From: Thermoflavifilum thermophilum
GTDB lineage: Bacteria; Bacteroidota; Bacteroidia; Chitinophagales; Chitinophagaceae
Direction of reading: 5' to 3'
DNA: 64,000 nucleotides
Assembly: GCF_900116565.1 (NCBI RefSeq)
Contig: NZ_FPCJ01000001.1
Span: 1,652,540-1,716,539, forward strand
Under the pieces are notes generated by a model that worked only from the letters and a program-made list of their open reading frames with translations, had not been told where the DNA came from and did not search any database. The translations under genes and the position numbers were made by a program. Within the stretch, counting starts at the first letter, position 1. Each line of letters starts with the position of its first letter. Shown piece after piece: positions 46,320-56,407 of this stretch.

Positions 46320-47273
46320 ATGAAAGCCGTTATCATTGAACAATTTGGTGGGGTTGACCAGCTGAAGCTTACTGATTTGCCTAAACCCAAACCCGCACCA
46401 GATGAGGTTGTGGTGCGCAATGTAGCAGTATCGGTAAATCCAGTGGATGCCAAAATTCGCGCCAATGGTACCTGGGCGGGCATTTCTCTGCCGGCGGTGT
46501 TGGGCTATGATGCTGCCGGAGTTGTGGAGGCCGTAGGGGAACAGGTTACCGAATTTCGCGTGGGCGATGAAGTGTTTTATACACCACAGATTCACGGCAA
46601 TCCACGGGGTACTTATGCGGAGTTTACTTCCGTGCCAGCTAACATATTAGCCCGAAAGCCACGTGGAATTACATTTGAAGAAGCAGCCGCTATTCCGCTG
46701 GCCGGAGGTACGGCTTGGGAAGCAGTTGTGAGACGGTTGCAGGTTAAACCTGGCGAAACCGTGTTGATTACTGCTGCAGCCGGAGGGGTGGGATCGTTTG
46801 CTGTACAATTTGCCCGTGCGGCAGGCGCTCGTGTGATTGCCACTGCCAGTGCCCATAATCACGAGTTTGTGCGTATGGTGGGAGCCGATTTTGTGGTAGA
46901 TTATCACCACGAACAGGCTCATCAGCAAATACTGGCATACACAGGAGGCAAGCTCGTGGATGCAGCTTTTGATATCCAGGGTAACCCGGTGATTGGTGGC
47001 ATTCTGAATCTGGTAAAGCCTTTCGGACGTTTGGCGTGCATTCTGCCACCCGCCGGTAATCTAGCACCACTTTATCATCACAATCAAACCTTGCATGGCG
47101 TGTTTCTGACCCGCGAACGCAAAAGACTGGAAGAAATGACCCCCCTGTTTGAATGGGGCAAGGCCAAATCGTGGGTTGATGAGGTAATGCCCTTCTCTGC
47201 AGAAAATCTGCGTAAAGCACACGAACGTATGGATCAGGCCCATGGCCGGGGGAAAATCGTACTTACCTTTTAG
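46320..47273 (+). CDS. NADPH:quinone oxidoreductase-like protein (zinc-free MDR family)
   Basis: A 317-residue medium-chain reductase. The GroES-like domain starts MKAVIIEQFGGVDQLKLTDL and contains VSVNPVDAKIRANGTW and LGYDAAGVVEAVGEQVTEFR; the NADPH site is VLITAAAGGVGSFAVQFARA. Zinc-ligand cysteines of alcohol dehydrogenases are missing, so it belongs to the quinone oxidoreductase subgroup. Substrate unknown. It is followed by a strong terminator. Confidence 0.87.
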   Translation: MKAVIIEQFGGVDQLKLTDLPKPKPAPDEVVVRNVAVSVNPVDAKIRANGTWAGISLPAVLGYDAAGVVEAVGEQVTEFRVGDEVFYTPQIHGNPRGTYAEFTSVPANILARKPRGITFEEAAAIPLAGGTAWEAVVRRLQVKPGETVLITAAAGGVGSFAVQFARAAGARVIATASAHNHEFVRMVGADFVVDYHHEQAHQQILAYTGGKLVDAAFDIQGNPVIGGILNLVKPFGRLACILPPAGNLAPLYHHNQTLHGVFLTRERKRLEEMTPLFEWGKAKSWVDEVMPFSAENLRKAHERMDQAHGRGKIVLTF

Positions 47274-47306
47274 TATTGCGAACTGATATTGCATGCTTCC
47301 TTCATG

Positions 47307-47334
47307 ACAGCCCTCAACAGAGGGCTGTTTTTTT
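47307..47334 (+). terminator. Intrinsic terminator after the quinone oxidoreductase
   Basis: ACAGCCCTC (47307-47315) pairs perfectly with GAGGGCTGT (47320-47328) around a four-base loop, then a run of T. Confidence 0.88.
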
Positions 47335-47391
47335 ACAGATAAAAGCAGTAATTTTCTTTTGAATTCATAAAATAAATCATTGTGTGAGTTG

Positions 47392-50319
47392 ATGAAAAAT
47401 TTACTACTGATCTGCATTATTGGGTTAGCTTGTTTTCTGTGGAATAATAGTTATGCGCAAGAGCCTGACAAGTCATTGCCGGCTAATCCCATAAATCTTT
47501 CTGCCCGGTATTTTTCACTCAGCCAGGGTTTACCAGCTCAATCACTTTATGGTTGTGTACAGGATAAGCGTGGTTTCTTATGGATTGCCACTGAAAATGG
47601 AATTGCTCGCTTCGATGGCTTTCAATTCCGTCGCTATGGTATCCAGGATGGCTTGCCCGACCTGGATGTGCTGAATACAACCATGGATAGCATCGGCACA
47701 ATTTGGGCATTGCCATTTCAAAAACCTCCGGTGTATTATGATTGGCAAACCGATCATTTTTATGTATTGCCTTCCCTGGCCGCACGGGATTTCAGAAGTT
47801 ATCGGGCATTTGTGCTTTCCCAATCCGAAATTGCCTTATGTGATATTCATGGACGGGTGTATATCGTCCATACAAGATACAGGCAAATCATGGATAGCTT
47901 TGATTTCCATACCCTTGTCTATCAAATTGTCAAACTGCCTGCTAACCGGTATGGTGTATTGCTATCCGATAAATATCTGATGTTGCAAAATCATCAATTG
48001 CTATTTGCATCTGCACTTCCCATCCAGGTTCGCTTTGCAGTGAGCCGGGAAAATATCATGTTTTGTGGTACAGATTCTACATTATTGCAATTAGATATTC
48101 AAACAGGTAATATTGCATTCCGAAAGAAATTTCCATTTTCCATCCGGCAGATTGATAAGGCTCCCGATGGATTATATGCTACTACATTGCAGGGAGAAAT
48201 TTATCTGATTAATCCCGTTTCCTTACAAATACAGCGTAAAATCTGGCAAAATGCTTCTGCAAATGAAGTATATGATCGGGGCGATGGATTAATATGGATA
48301 TGCACCAAAGAAGAAGGTTTGATTCAACTGCGTCAACAATATATCAAGTCTTTTTTTCCACCATCAGCTCCACATGTTTCGAATCTTAATTGCATCTTGC
48401 CTTTCGACAATGGCATAGTGGCCGGAAATAACCAGGGTGAATGCATTTTCTGGACATATCAGCAAGATCAGCAGGTTGCTCATCTTTCCAAACAAATTTT
48501 GACCACCCATCCTAATTTGGATGCATGGATCAGAAAAATATTTTATAACGATCCCTATTTTCTGATTGTTTCGCAAACAGGATTGTATCAGCTTCATCCC
48601 GGCAAAAATCCTGTACGGATTTTTCCGCAATATTTCGGATTTAAAGTTGCTGCACGGGTTGATGATAGTACGTATTGGTTGGGTTCACATGGCTATTTAT
48701 ACCTTCTCAGGTATCATCGCGGCAGATATGATATACATCTTGTAGCATCCGGTAAAAGAATTACAGCCATTGCTCCTCTTACAAGCAATGAATGTTATGT
48801 AGGAAGTGACGATGGATTGTACCATGTGCAACATGGACGCTTGACGAAAATGAATATGCATGGTTGCATAGGACAACAGAAAATTCAGGTTCTGACTCGC
48901 GATAGCAGAGGATGGATTTGGGTAGCCTACGGTGGGGATTCGCTGCTGGCATTTCAAAATAAAAATATCAGGTTTTTAATCAAAACCAGCGAACACTTCC
49001 CCGGTGATATTATCAAGTGCTTGTATGCCGATGAAAACGATATATGGGTTGGAACAAACAATTGTCTGGGAAAGATTCATGTTGATTCGGCCCCTCAACT
49101 TCATGTGTACACTACGTTTTTTTCGGTGTACGATGGATTGGCAGGTGAACAGATTAACGATATTCAACGTTATGGGCATAACTTGTTTATAGCTACATCC
49201 AATGGTATCAGCTATTTCCCGGCATCATTCACAATTCCTGCACACGACATCCCGGTGTATATCATGAATATGCAAACCGGAAGACATAAATATGCTGCAC
49301 TGGATAAACATGTGGTTCTGTCTTACAAAGAAAACTTCATTCGTTTTGATTTATCTGCAATTGATTATTCGGGCCTACCGGCGATATGGTTCAGATATCG
49401 GTTAAACAATCATCACTGGATATTCACAAAAAATCCCGTGATTTATTTGTACGAATTACCTCCGGGCGTATATAAGCTCGAAGTACAGGCTATCCGCAGA
49501 GATGGAATGCCTTCTGCTCTGACAGCCACCGAATCTTTTGAGATCCGGGCTCCGTTTTTTACAAAACCCATTTTTTGGTTTGCTCTGATTCTGGCAATAT
49601 TGATTATGGCTGCATTTCTTTTATGGCGAATCTACAGCAAAAAACATCGTAGGCGGATGGCCCAGCTTGAGCAAGAAAAGAAAATTACCGAACTGGAAAC
49701 ACAAATGTTGCGTGCACAGATTAATCCGCATTTTATTTTTAACACGCTCAATGCCATCAAGCAAATGATGTATGAAAATGATTTCAAACAAGCCAATGCT
49801 TATCTGGATAGATTCAGTGCATTATTGCGCTTTACGCTCTACACGCGATATGATGCTATCGTTTCATTGCATCAGGAGTTAACCTATCTTTCCCAATATC
49901 TTGAACTGGAGAAGCTTAGATTCGGTGATCAATTTGAATATCATATTGAAATTGAAAATCATGAAGCAATAGCCAGCGTAGGAATACCTGCCATGCTGCT
50001 GCTGCCTGTAGTAGAAAATGCGGTGAAGCATGGCATCCGAAAATTAAAAACTAAGCGAGGATTGGTTAAAATTTGTATCTCTTTCTATGAACAAACTTGC
50101 CGCATAGAAATTATGGATAATGGTCCAGGAATATCTATGCACAAAACATCCGTTGCAGGAAAAGGCCTGGAAATTACGCGCAAGCGGGCCGAATGGCATC
50201 ATATCCGTTTTGATTTGCAACGAAAGACTGATGCCGATCAATCGTTTACCGTTGCAGTTTTTGAAATTCCTGTTCAACATGCTGTTGCCTTATGTCAACC
50301 ATCAGTTGCTATATCGTAG
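47392..50319 (+). CDS. Large sensor histidine kinase with beta-propeller sensor (LytS/YehU kinase type)
   Basis: After a signal peptide (MKNLLLICIIGLACFLWNN) come two-component propeller repeats (GLPAQSLYGCVQDKRGFLWI, GIARFDGFQFRRYGIQDGL, YGHNLFIATSNGISYFP) covering about residues 35-620. A Y_Y_Y-like Ig domain follows (YSGLPAIWFRYRLNNHHWI) and then one membrane helix (about 728-750). The kinase core is of the His_kinase family: His780 in QINPHFIFNTLNAIKQMMYE and GIPAMLLLPVVENAVKHGIR at the ATP site. Hybrid versions of this propeller architecture often sense glycans in Bacteroidota. The regulator gene overlaps its end by 28 bases. Confidence 0.9.
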   Translation: MKNLLLICIIGLACFLWNNSYAQEPDKSLPANPINLSARYFSLSQGLPAQSLYGCVQDKRGFLWIATENGIARFDGFQFRRYGIQDGLPDLDVLNTTMDSIGTIWALPFQKPPVYYDWQTDHFYVLPSLAARDFRSYRAFVLSQSEIALCDIHGRVYIVHTRYRQIMDSFDFHTLVYQIVKLPANRYGVLLSDKYLMLQNHQLLFASALPIQVRFAVSRENIMFCGTDSTLLQLDIQTGNIAFRKKFPFSIRQIDKAPDGLYATTLQGEIYLINPVSLQIQRKIWQNASANEVYDRGDGLIWICTKEEGLIQLRQQYIKSFFPPSAPHVSNLNCILPFDNGIVAGNNQGECIFWTYQQDQQVAHLSKQILTTHPNLDAWIRKIFYNDPYFLIVSQTGLYQLHPGKNPVRIFPQYFGFKVAARVDDSTYWLGSHGYLYLLRYHRGRYDIHLVASGKRITAIAPLTSNECYVGSDDGLYHVQHGRLTKMNMHGCIGQQKIQVLTRDSRGWIWVAYGGDSLLAFQNKNIRFLIKTSEHFPGDIIKCLYADENDIWVGTNNCLGKIHVDSAPQLHVYTTFFSVYDGLAGEQINDIQRYGHNLFIATSNGISYFPASFTIPAHDIPVYIMNMQTGRHKYAALDKHVVLSYKENFIRFDLSAIDYSGLPAIWFRYRLNNHHWIFTKNPVIYLYELPPGVYKLEVQAIRRDGMPSALTATESFEIRAPFFTKPIFWFALILAILIMAAFLLWRIYSKKHRRRMAQLEQEKKITELETQMLRAQINPHFIFNTLNAIKQMMYENDFKQANAYLDRFSALLRFTLYTRYDAIVSLHQELTYLSQYLELEKLRFGDQFEYHIEIENHEAIASVGIPAMLLLPVVENAVKHGIRKLKTKRGLVKICISFYEQTCRIEIMDNGPGISMHKTSVAGKGLEITRKRAEWHHIRFDLQRKTDADQSFTVAVFEIPVQHAVALCQPSVAIS

Positions 50320-51056
50320 ATGATGAATTCAGAAGTATCAGGCTGGTTGAGTCTATGCTAAAGAATCATTTTCCGGAAGTGGAAGTAATAGGCTCACATA
50401 CCGATCCTCAATCAGCTTTGCTTCAGCTGAAGCATTTATTTCCCGATTTGTTGTTTGTGGATATTCATATGCCCGAATGCGATGGTTTTTCTTTGTTGCA
50501 GCATTTGCCACATACAGCTCCGGAAATCATTTTCATTACAGCTTATGAAGAATATGCATTAAAAGCTTTTGATTTTCATGCTTCCGGGTATTTGACCAAA
50601 CCGATTCAAACGGAAAAATTTATTTCGTGTGTGACCCGTGTGGTGGAGCATATTCAGCTTAAAAAACAATTTTTTGTTCATGAACCGATGCATGCAGCAA
50701 CCGGGACTGCAGGCTACGGGGCAGATAAACTGATCTTATCCGTGGGCCGGGAATGCGTTGTTGTAAGCAGTTTGGATATTGTTTTTCTGGAAAGCATGGG
50801 TAATTATACAAAGGTACATTTGCTCAATGGGAGCCAATACCTGATTTGCAAGCAATTAGGCAGGTTTGAACAGGAGCTGAATGCTTTGCATTTCTGCCGG
50901 ATTCATCATCGGTATTTGATTAATCTTCATCATGTGATTCGTTTTGCCGATGGGCTGGATGCAGAGGTGAGCATGCGCAACGGGATGAGATTACCTGTTT
51001 CGAGGCGGCAGAAAAAAAATTTTATCCATGCTTTTCAGAAATTCATGCAGGCGTGA
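50292..51056 (+). CDS. LytTR-family response regulator
   Basis: Receiver domain with acidic residues in YIVDDEFRSIRLVES, phospho-acceptor Asp57 in LLFVDIHMPECDGFSL, then ITAYEEYALKAFDFHASGYL and the Lys in TKPIQTEKF. The LytTR domain is the C-terminal 100 residues (CVVVSSLDIVFLESMGNYTK, FCRIHHRYLINLHHVIRF, RLPVSRRQKKNF). Overlaps the end of the kinase gene, implying translational coupling. The two large surface-protein genes follow on the same strand about 108 bases later and are the nearest possible targets. Confidence 0.92.
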   Translation: MSTISCYIVDDEFRSIRLVESMLKNHFPEVEVIGSHTDPQSALLQLKHLFPDLLFVDIHMPECDGFSLLQHLPHTAPEIIFITAYEEYALKAFDFHASGYLTKPIQTEKFISCVTRVVEHIQLKKQFFVHEPMHAATGTAGYGADKLILSVGRECVVVSSLDIVFLESMGNYTKVHLLNGSQYLICKQLGRFEQELNALHFCRIHHRYLINLHHVIRFADGLDAEVSMRNGMRLPVSRRQKKNFIHAFQKFMQA

Positions 51057-51164
51057 ACAGCTGACCAGTTATATAATTTCCTTATCCGGATATACAATTT
51101 GATTTCTTCATAGAGCAGGGGGTTAACATTTTTGCACGAACCTGTTTTGGCTAAACCACTGCCT

Positions 51165-53381
51165 ATGAACGTGTTTGCTCTTTTTTTTAAAAAAAGCCGC
51201 ATCAGTGGCTTATTCTGGATAACGCCTTTCTGCACATTGTTTGTTAATCCTATTTATTGTTTGGGACAATCAAATACCCGGGGTATTGAAAAAAAAGATA
51301 TCCGCCGGGGGATGGTTATTGCGCAACCGAAGCAAAATTCCCGACAGGCCATCGAATTATATGGAACTCCTTTGGGAAGTTTGAGCTCGGTGCCAGGCAT
51401 GCAATCCAGCCAGGCGTTGCAGCCTGAACTGGGGGTTTCATTTCCTCTCGGAGCCACTAAACCCAAACTTACCAAGGCCGATGCAGCGCGTGTGCTGAAC
51501 ACGCACAAACCCGTATGGGCCCTGGATTTGCATGTGAATGATTATATCCTGACACCGCACCATTTGCTCGACGGCCATGAACAGCAGGTGAGCAGCTTTG
51601 CTGCTATCCAGAATACCCGGAAGAACTGGAACTTATATGCGCTTTCGCTGGGGCCGGAGCTGCGCCTGGGCGGCGAGTCCTGGCTTGTGGGAATCCAGGC
51701 AGGCCCTGCACTGGTGCAGAACAAACCAGCGCAATTCCAGCAGGGCGATCCGGGCCAGAACACATTGTATCAGGATTATCATGTGGGCACAGATTTTCAT
51801 AAGCTTCGGGCTGGTGCACAGGGGAATATTCGCCTGAAGTGGTACCCCTTTGCGCATTTTCCGCTGGGGCTGTATGTAAAAGCGGGCTATTTCTGGCAAC
51901 AATCCTATACATTCCAGGTGAGAGAACGCGACATCTCAAAAGTAGATTTTAGTATGTCGCCCGATGAAATTCGCTATCAACTGAGCAACGGGCAAATCGC
52001 ACCTTTTGTGGAGAAATCTTATTCCATTCCCCATAGCTTTTTTCAGGGCCAGATTGGATTATCGCTTTGTATCAAAAATAAGAGTTCACGATATCGTATG
52101 GAAAGCCCGCAAACAGGGCGACTGGTGATTAAGAACAAAAGTCCCCGGTATCGGGTGGAATCTCCCGGTGGTGCACCCCAGGAGGGAAAACAAGGTTTTC
52201 AGATTGTATTGGATCAGCCCAGGCCTCATGCTGTGTTTCGCAGTGCCGATGCCATACCGCCTTTCCAATGGCATGTGGTAGGCCAGCCCCCGGCCGACGC
52301 GCAGTATCTGCTGGAAGTGTTTCAGCTGAACGATCGCGGAGGGGTGGAACAACGTGTGGTAGGTGCAAGCGTACAACCCGGCCGTCCTTACCGGCTCACT
52401 GAAACAGAGCGCGCAGCCATGCGGCAAATCAACCGCAATACCTACTATAGCTGGAAGGTTACCGAAACCACCACGGGTACTTCTTCGGGTCAGCCTCTGT
52501 ATTCCGTGCAGACGGCCAGTTGTGGCACGGTGAGCGATAGCATCCACATAGAATGCGATGGCTGGGACGTGCAATCGGGTTTACCCAAATATCACGTCAC
52601 GATATGCCTGACCAATACCCCTACCAATGGCACTTCCGGATGCAATGCCACATATACCAGCCTGACATCCACTTCGGGAGGGAGCATCAGCAGTATCTCC
52701 ACGCTGCCGCTTACCCTTACCCCCAATTCAACGGGCTGTCTTAGTTTTACCTATTCTCCTGCCAGCTTGAGTCAGACCAGCGCTACCTTTCAGCTGAATG
52801 GCAATTGGAGTGATCCATTAAACAATACCGTGAATATTCTCTCCCAGGATTCTCTGCCAGTTTGCATTTGCAGGGATTGCGACAGCATGGATATCCAAAT
52901 CAATAATCCACAGGTGCAAATGCAAGCCACCAATCCGCATTTGTTTGACATTACGGGAGCCGTGCAGGTGACCTCTCATTCCATATATGCCCTGGAATTT
53001 TCCATTCAGTCGTTTTCTTTCACTGCTCAGCCGGGCGGCTGTGCAACAGTCGATAGTGTGGAGCATGATGGCATGATTGTGAGCGCGGGTACTACGGTTA
53101 ATGGCGGCAGCTCCGGATTGATATTTGGCAATGTGCCGATAGGCAATCCCAATGTGTTCAAGCTTTTGAAGTGGGTGAGCCCCTCGCCCGTGCTAGCCAA
53201 TACACCGGTACCATTTGATCTTGTGGTGAGCCTGCCTGCGGCCAGCAGCGGACTGGATCCTTCCTGTTGCCAGATTCAATATCAACTATGCCTGGAGGTG
53301 AAAGTGTACTACGATGCCTGCCGGTTCTGTACCAAAACCATCTGTTTGCAATTTTCGAACTCCACACCTCAAAAGCCATAA
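51165..53381 (+). CDS. Secreted protein with barrel-like N-terminus and cysteine-rich C-terminus, family not recognised
   Basis: From ATG 51165 the protein has a signal peptide (MNVFALFFKKSRISGLFWIT) and about 738 residues. Residues around 80-310 look like outer-membrane strands: WALDLHVNDYILTP, WNLYALSLGPELRLG, PLGLYVKAGYFWQQSYTFQV. A near-repeat follows (IKNKSSRYRMESP, then VIKNKSPRYRVESP), then a fibronectin-like part (YSWKVTETTTGTSSG). The last 300 residues are serine/threonine-rich with paired cysteines and finish CCQIQYQLCLEVKVYYDACR followed by FCTKTIC. That ending is shared with the next gene, which starts 3 bases after this stop. A TTG at 51132 gives a longer, less likely form. Confidence 0.65.
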   Translation: MNVFALFFKKSRISGLFWITPFCTLFVNPIYCLGQSNTRGIEKKDIRRGMVIAQPKQNSRQAIELYGTPLGSLSSVPGMQSSQALQPELGVSFPLGATKPKLTKADAARVLNTHKPVWALDLHVNDYILTPHHLLDGHEQQVSSFAAIQNTRKNWNLYALSLGPELRLGGESWLVGIQAGPALVQNKPAQFQQGDPGQNTLYQDYHVGTDFHKLRAGAQGNIRLKWYPFAHFPLGLYVKAGYFWQQSYTFQVRERDISKVDFSMSPDEIRYQLSNGQIAPFVEKSYSIPHSFFQGQIGLSLCIKNKSSRYRMESPQTGRLVIKNKSPRYRVESPGGAPQEGKQGFQIVLDQPRPHAVFRSADAIPPFQWHVVGQPPADAQYLLEVFQLNDRGGVEQRVVGASVQPGRPYRLTETERAAMRQINRNTYYSWKVTETTTGTSSGQPLYSVQTASCGTVSDSIHIECDGWDVQSGLPKYHVTICLTNTPTNGTSGCNATYTSLTSTSGGSISSISTLPLTLTPNSTGCLSFTYSPASLSQTSATFQLNGNWSDPLNNTVNILSQDSLPVCICRDCDSMDIQINNPQVQMQATNPHLFDITGAVQVTSHSIYALEFSIQSFSFTAQPGGCATVDSVEHDGMIVSAGTTVNGGSSGLIFGNVPIGNPNVFKLLKWVSPSPVLANTPVPFDLVVSLPAASSGLDPSCCQIQYQLCLEVKVYYDACRFCTKTICLQFSNSTPQKP

Positions 53382-53384
53382 GCT

Positions 53385-56330
53385 ATGAAAAAATGGGTTA
53401 CTCGATATCTGCTGATTTTATTAGCAACTGTACAGCCCGTTTGGGTATTTGCTCAACAATGGCAGGCCAGCTGCAATTTGCAGCCGGGTCATCCGGTAAC
53501 CGCCACGCTGGTGAGCAGCTCAGGCAGTCCGCTCGACAGCATTGAGTCGGGAAAAGATTTCAACCTCAACATCACGCTGCCAGGGCTGGGCAATCAAAAT
53601 TGTTCCGGATATGTAGTGCAGATTCAGACTTCCAATAATATCACCTTAGGTACTCAACCCGCATCTACGCCGTACCCGTTTGGGCAGACTTCCTCCAATC
53701 CGCCCGTGTTCAGCAATCCATCACCTATTCCCACCACCAATGGATATGGGCTCAATATCCCCTTTCATTTTTTGCCCGGTACCACCTGCAATGGCGAGTT
53801 GGGCACATTTAAAATTATCATTAAAACAACCTGTGGCAACAAGACCGATAGCTGCGTACTGAATGTGTCGCTCAAAGCCATTGCCAAGAATTACTGGAAG
53901 GTAAGCAAACAGCGCGTGTGGGGCAATCTGTCGGGCGGATATGTGTTGTGGCGGATTGTGATCCAGAACACCAATCCCAATCCGGGTATCGGCGATTTGA
54001 ATATTTACAGCGGCACCATCACCGATCAGATCACGGGTAGCAATATCATCAGCAGTGTTCCCGGAATTTCAGTAACAGGCCTGGGTACGTCCACCGCCAG
54101 TTGGAATACCGGTACCATCTCTGTGTACAATACTTATGTGATTTACGACGTGTGGACAAAAATGTGTGACCCGGCGGGTACCCTGGTGCAGAATTGCGTG
54201 AATTATAGTTTTTGCTTAGGTAAACCCACAATTTCTACCGGTCCTGCAAATCCCAATCCGGCAAACCCTTCGGCAAGGGAGATTACCCAACCAGATTCCA
54301 CCAATACTTTAGCCAGACCTTTACCCACCTCACCGGCTGGTGGTCCTATTCTCATTCCTCCTAAATCTTTTTGTTGCGCTTCAGCCACAGGTCAGGCTTG
54401 TGATACGGTGACGCTGGTCAAAGAACCCAATTACGGGGTTTGCTTCAGTAAATTCAGACCGAACGCTAATTATATCAACTGGGCACAGGGCTGTGAGGGT
54501 TTGTATGTCATCCGGGCCTGTGGCAATTGTGGAAGCAATGTCCCGCTCGATTCACTGGTGATCCGTGATACCTTCCCGGCAGGTATACAGGTCACATCTA
54601 TCACCGTAAGCTCGCCCGTGAGTGGCCAGCTGCAGGTGGGAAGTTCAACATTTCCCTTTTCAGGCGGCTCTCAGACTTATACTTTCAGCTCTCCCCCATC
54701 CGGATTTGTGTTTAGCACCACACCGGGCCAGGTCATCACCAATCAATGCGTGGATATCACCGTGAAATTCACCATCACAGCTCCTGCCGGTACCTTGATT
54801 CAAAATTGTGCGCACCTGAATTACACCAATGCCAGCTTTTCGGATACAGTGAACGCCTGTGGAGTGCCCATTCCTGGTGGACAGTATCATGGGGCAGCTA
54901 CGGCTTGCGATACCTTCTATGTAAGGCCCCCTCAAGCCATTCCATTCATCAAAAAATGCATCCGCAACGGACAATCGTCTTTCAACGTAGGGGATGTAAT
55001 TCCTTTCCAGATCGTCATCATCAACCATGGTCAGGCGCCCTTAGGGCCGGTGAATGTGCAGGATTTCCTGGGAAGTCCGCAAAACCTGCAACTGGTGCCG
55101 GGCAGCATCCATTATCAACATGGCATGGGAGCTTTCAACATTTATTATCCCTGGACCTGCTCGCCCAGCTGGTCTCAGCCTGATACTACACAACCCAGCT
55201 GGGTGAATTACACCGGCAGTGGCAATCAAAACCTGAGCTGGACAATCAACGGCATGCCCGGCAGTTGTTATCTGGACAGCGCTTATTATCTGGTAATCCA
55301 GTTCGATGCGGTGGTTTTGCCCCAGTCGTTTGGCAATGACACAAACACGGCTACGCTTACCGGTAGTGGCTGGAATATTTCTTCCGGTGTGCCGTATAAT
55401 GTAATGCGGTTAGCTAAAATTGACGTGAGCAAAAAAGTGGGCGTGAACGGGCAGTGGGGCACGACAGGTTTTGTAAATCCCGGTCAGATCTTCCAGTATC
55501 AGATTTCTTTGTGCAATGTGGGCAGCGTGGCGCTGAACAATCTGCAGGTGTGGGATGCATTGCCGGGCTGTGTGCAGCTGCAGGGCTGCAGTGGGTATAT
55601 ACTTACCGCACAAGGACAACAGCAGCCTATTAGCGGGATATCTTGCTCAGCACCTAATTTCAATTTTCCTGCTTCGGCAACGATTCAGCCAGGCGAATGT
55701 GCTGTACTGATATTAAATGTCAAGCGCAACCCGCAGGATACCTCGGCCCAATGCTGCAATCCGCTGGCCAGGGGCAAAGGCACCACCACCGATGCGGTAC
55801 ATCAAACCATACAGGATGAAGATGGACCCGTGTGCGTGAAAAATAGCCTGTGCTGTGAACTGGAAAAACTGCAATGGCAGCTTCAGCCCATGGGTTTCAC
55901 TACCACGCAGGCCAACTTCGATCTGTATCTGGCAGCCGGCAATCTGCCTATTCAGGAGGTGAACATCAGCTTGATGGATTATCATGTGCAGTACAGTTAT
56001 TCGGATTGTAAGCCACCATCATTAGGTGATTCTGTCATGCACCTGACTTCGTCGTTAACCTCCCTCAACGGCAGTGCCGGCGGACCACTGGTGTTACAAA
56101 ATCCGAATCCGCCCTTTGTCAACCAACAGCTCCAATGGTCGCTGGGCAACCCAGTGATGCTGGCTTCCGGCGTACACATTCCCATCTCCCTGGTTTTCCC
56201 GTCTGTGCTGCAGATTCCCTGTTGCACCAGCCGCGTGTATTTCTGCCTGTTGGTGGAAGTGAAAGATGTGGAATGCCGGATATGCCAGAAAACGGTTTGC
56301 GGGTATTTTAATATACCTCAAAAAAAGTAG
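53385..56330 (+). CDS. Large secreted protein with DUF11-like repeats, partner of the preceding gene
   Basis: A 981-residue protein with a signal peptide (MKKWVTRYLLILLATVQPVW, cleavage near FAQQ). It contains about four repeat units of the DUF11/conserved-repeat type, with the usual theme of a cue word, then V-x-I-x-N: YWKVSKQRVWGNLSGGYVLW, YVIRACGNCGSNVPLDSLVI, DVIPFQIVIINHGQAPLGPV, IFQYQISLCNVGSVALNNLQ. A proline-rich linker lies near residues 290-325. The last 160 residues end CCTSRVYFCLLVEVKDVECR then ICQKTVC, matching the neighbour. DUF11 repeats normally form extended surface stalks. No sortase or T9SS C-terminal signal was recognised. Confidence 0.7.
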   Translation: MKKWVTRYLLILLATVQPVWVFAQQWQASCNLQPGHPVTATLVSSSGSPLDSIESGKDFNLNITLPGLGNQNCSGYVVQIQTSNNITLGTQPASTPYPFGQTSSNPPVFSNPSPIPTTNGYGLNIPFHFLPGTTCNGELGTFKIIIKTTCGNKTDSCVLNVSLKAIAKNYWKVSKQRVWGNLSGGYVLWRIVIQNTNPNPGIGDLNIYSGTITDQITGSNIISSVPGISVTGLGTSTASWNTGTISVYNTYVIYDVWTKMCDPAGTLVQNCVNYSFCLGKPTISTGPANPNPANPSAREITQPDSTNTLARPLPTSPAGGPILIPPKSFCCASATGQACDTVTLVKEPNYGVCFSKFRPNANYINWAQGCEGLYVIRACGNCGSNVPLDSLVIRDTFPAGIQVTSITVSSPVSGQLQVGSSTFPFSGGSQTYTFSSPPSGFVFSTTPGQVITNQCVDITVKFTITAPAGTLIQNCAHLNYTNASFSDTVNACGVPIPGGQYHGAATACDTFYVRPPQAIPFIKKCIRNGQSSFNVGDVIPFQIVIINHGQAPLGPVNVQDFLGSPQNLQLVPGSIHYQHGMGAFNIYYPWTCSPSWSQPDTTQPSWVNYTGSGNQNLSWTINGMPGSCYLDSAYYLVIQFDAVVLPQSFGNDTNTATLTGSGWNISSGVPYNVMRLAKIDVSKKVGVNGQWGTTGFVNPGQIFQYQISLCNVGSVALNNLQVWDALPGCVQLQGCSGYILTAQGQQQPISGISCSAPNFNFPASATIQPGECAVLILNVKRNPQDTSAQCCNPLARGKGTTTDAVHQTIQDEDGPVCVKNSLCCELEKLQWQLQPMGFTTTQANFDLYLAAGNLPIQEVNISLMDYHVQYSYSDCKPPSLGDSVMHLTSSLTSLNGSAGGPLVLQNPNPPFVNQQLQWSLGNPVMLASGVHIPISLVFPSVLQIPCCTSRVYFCLLVEVKDVECRICQKTVCGYFNIPQKK

Positions 56331-56407
56331 GATATGAACGCTGCCGGGTTGCTTCCAAAGATGCTTGACTTTTGATTTGCAGGTGGTTTAATCATTTTCT
56401 TGTGAAC

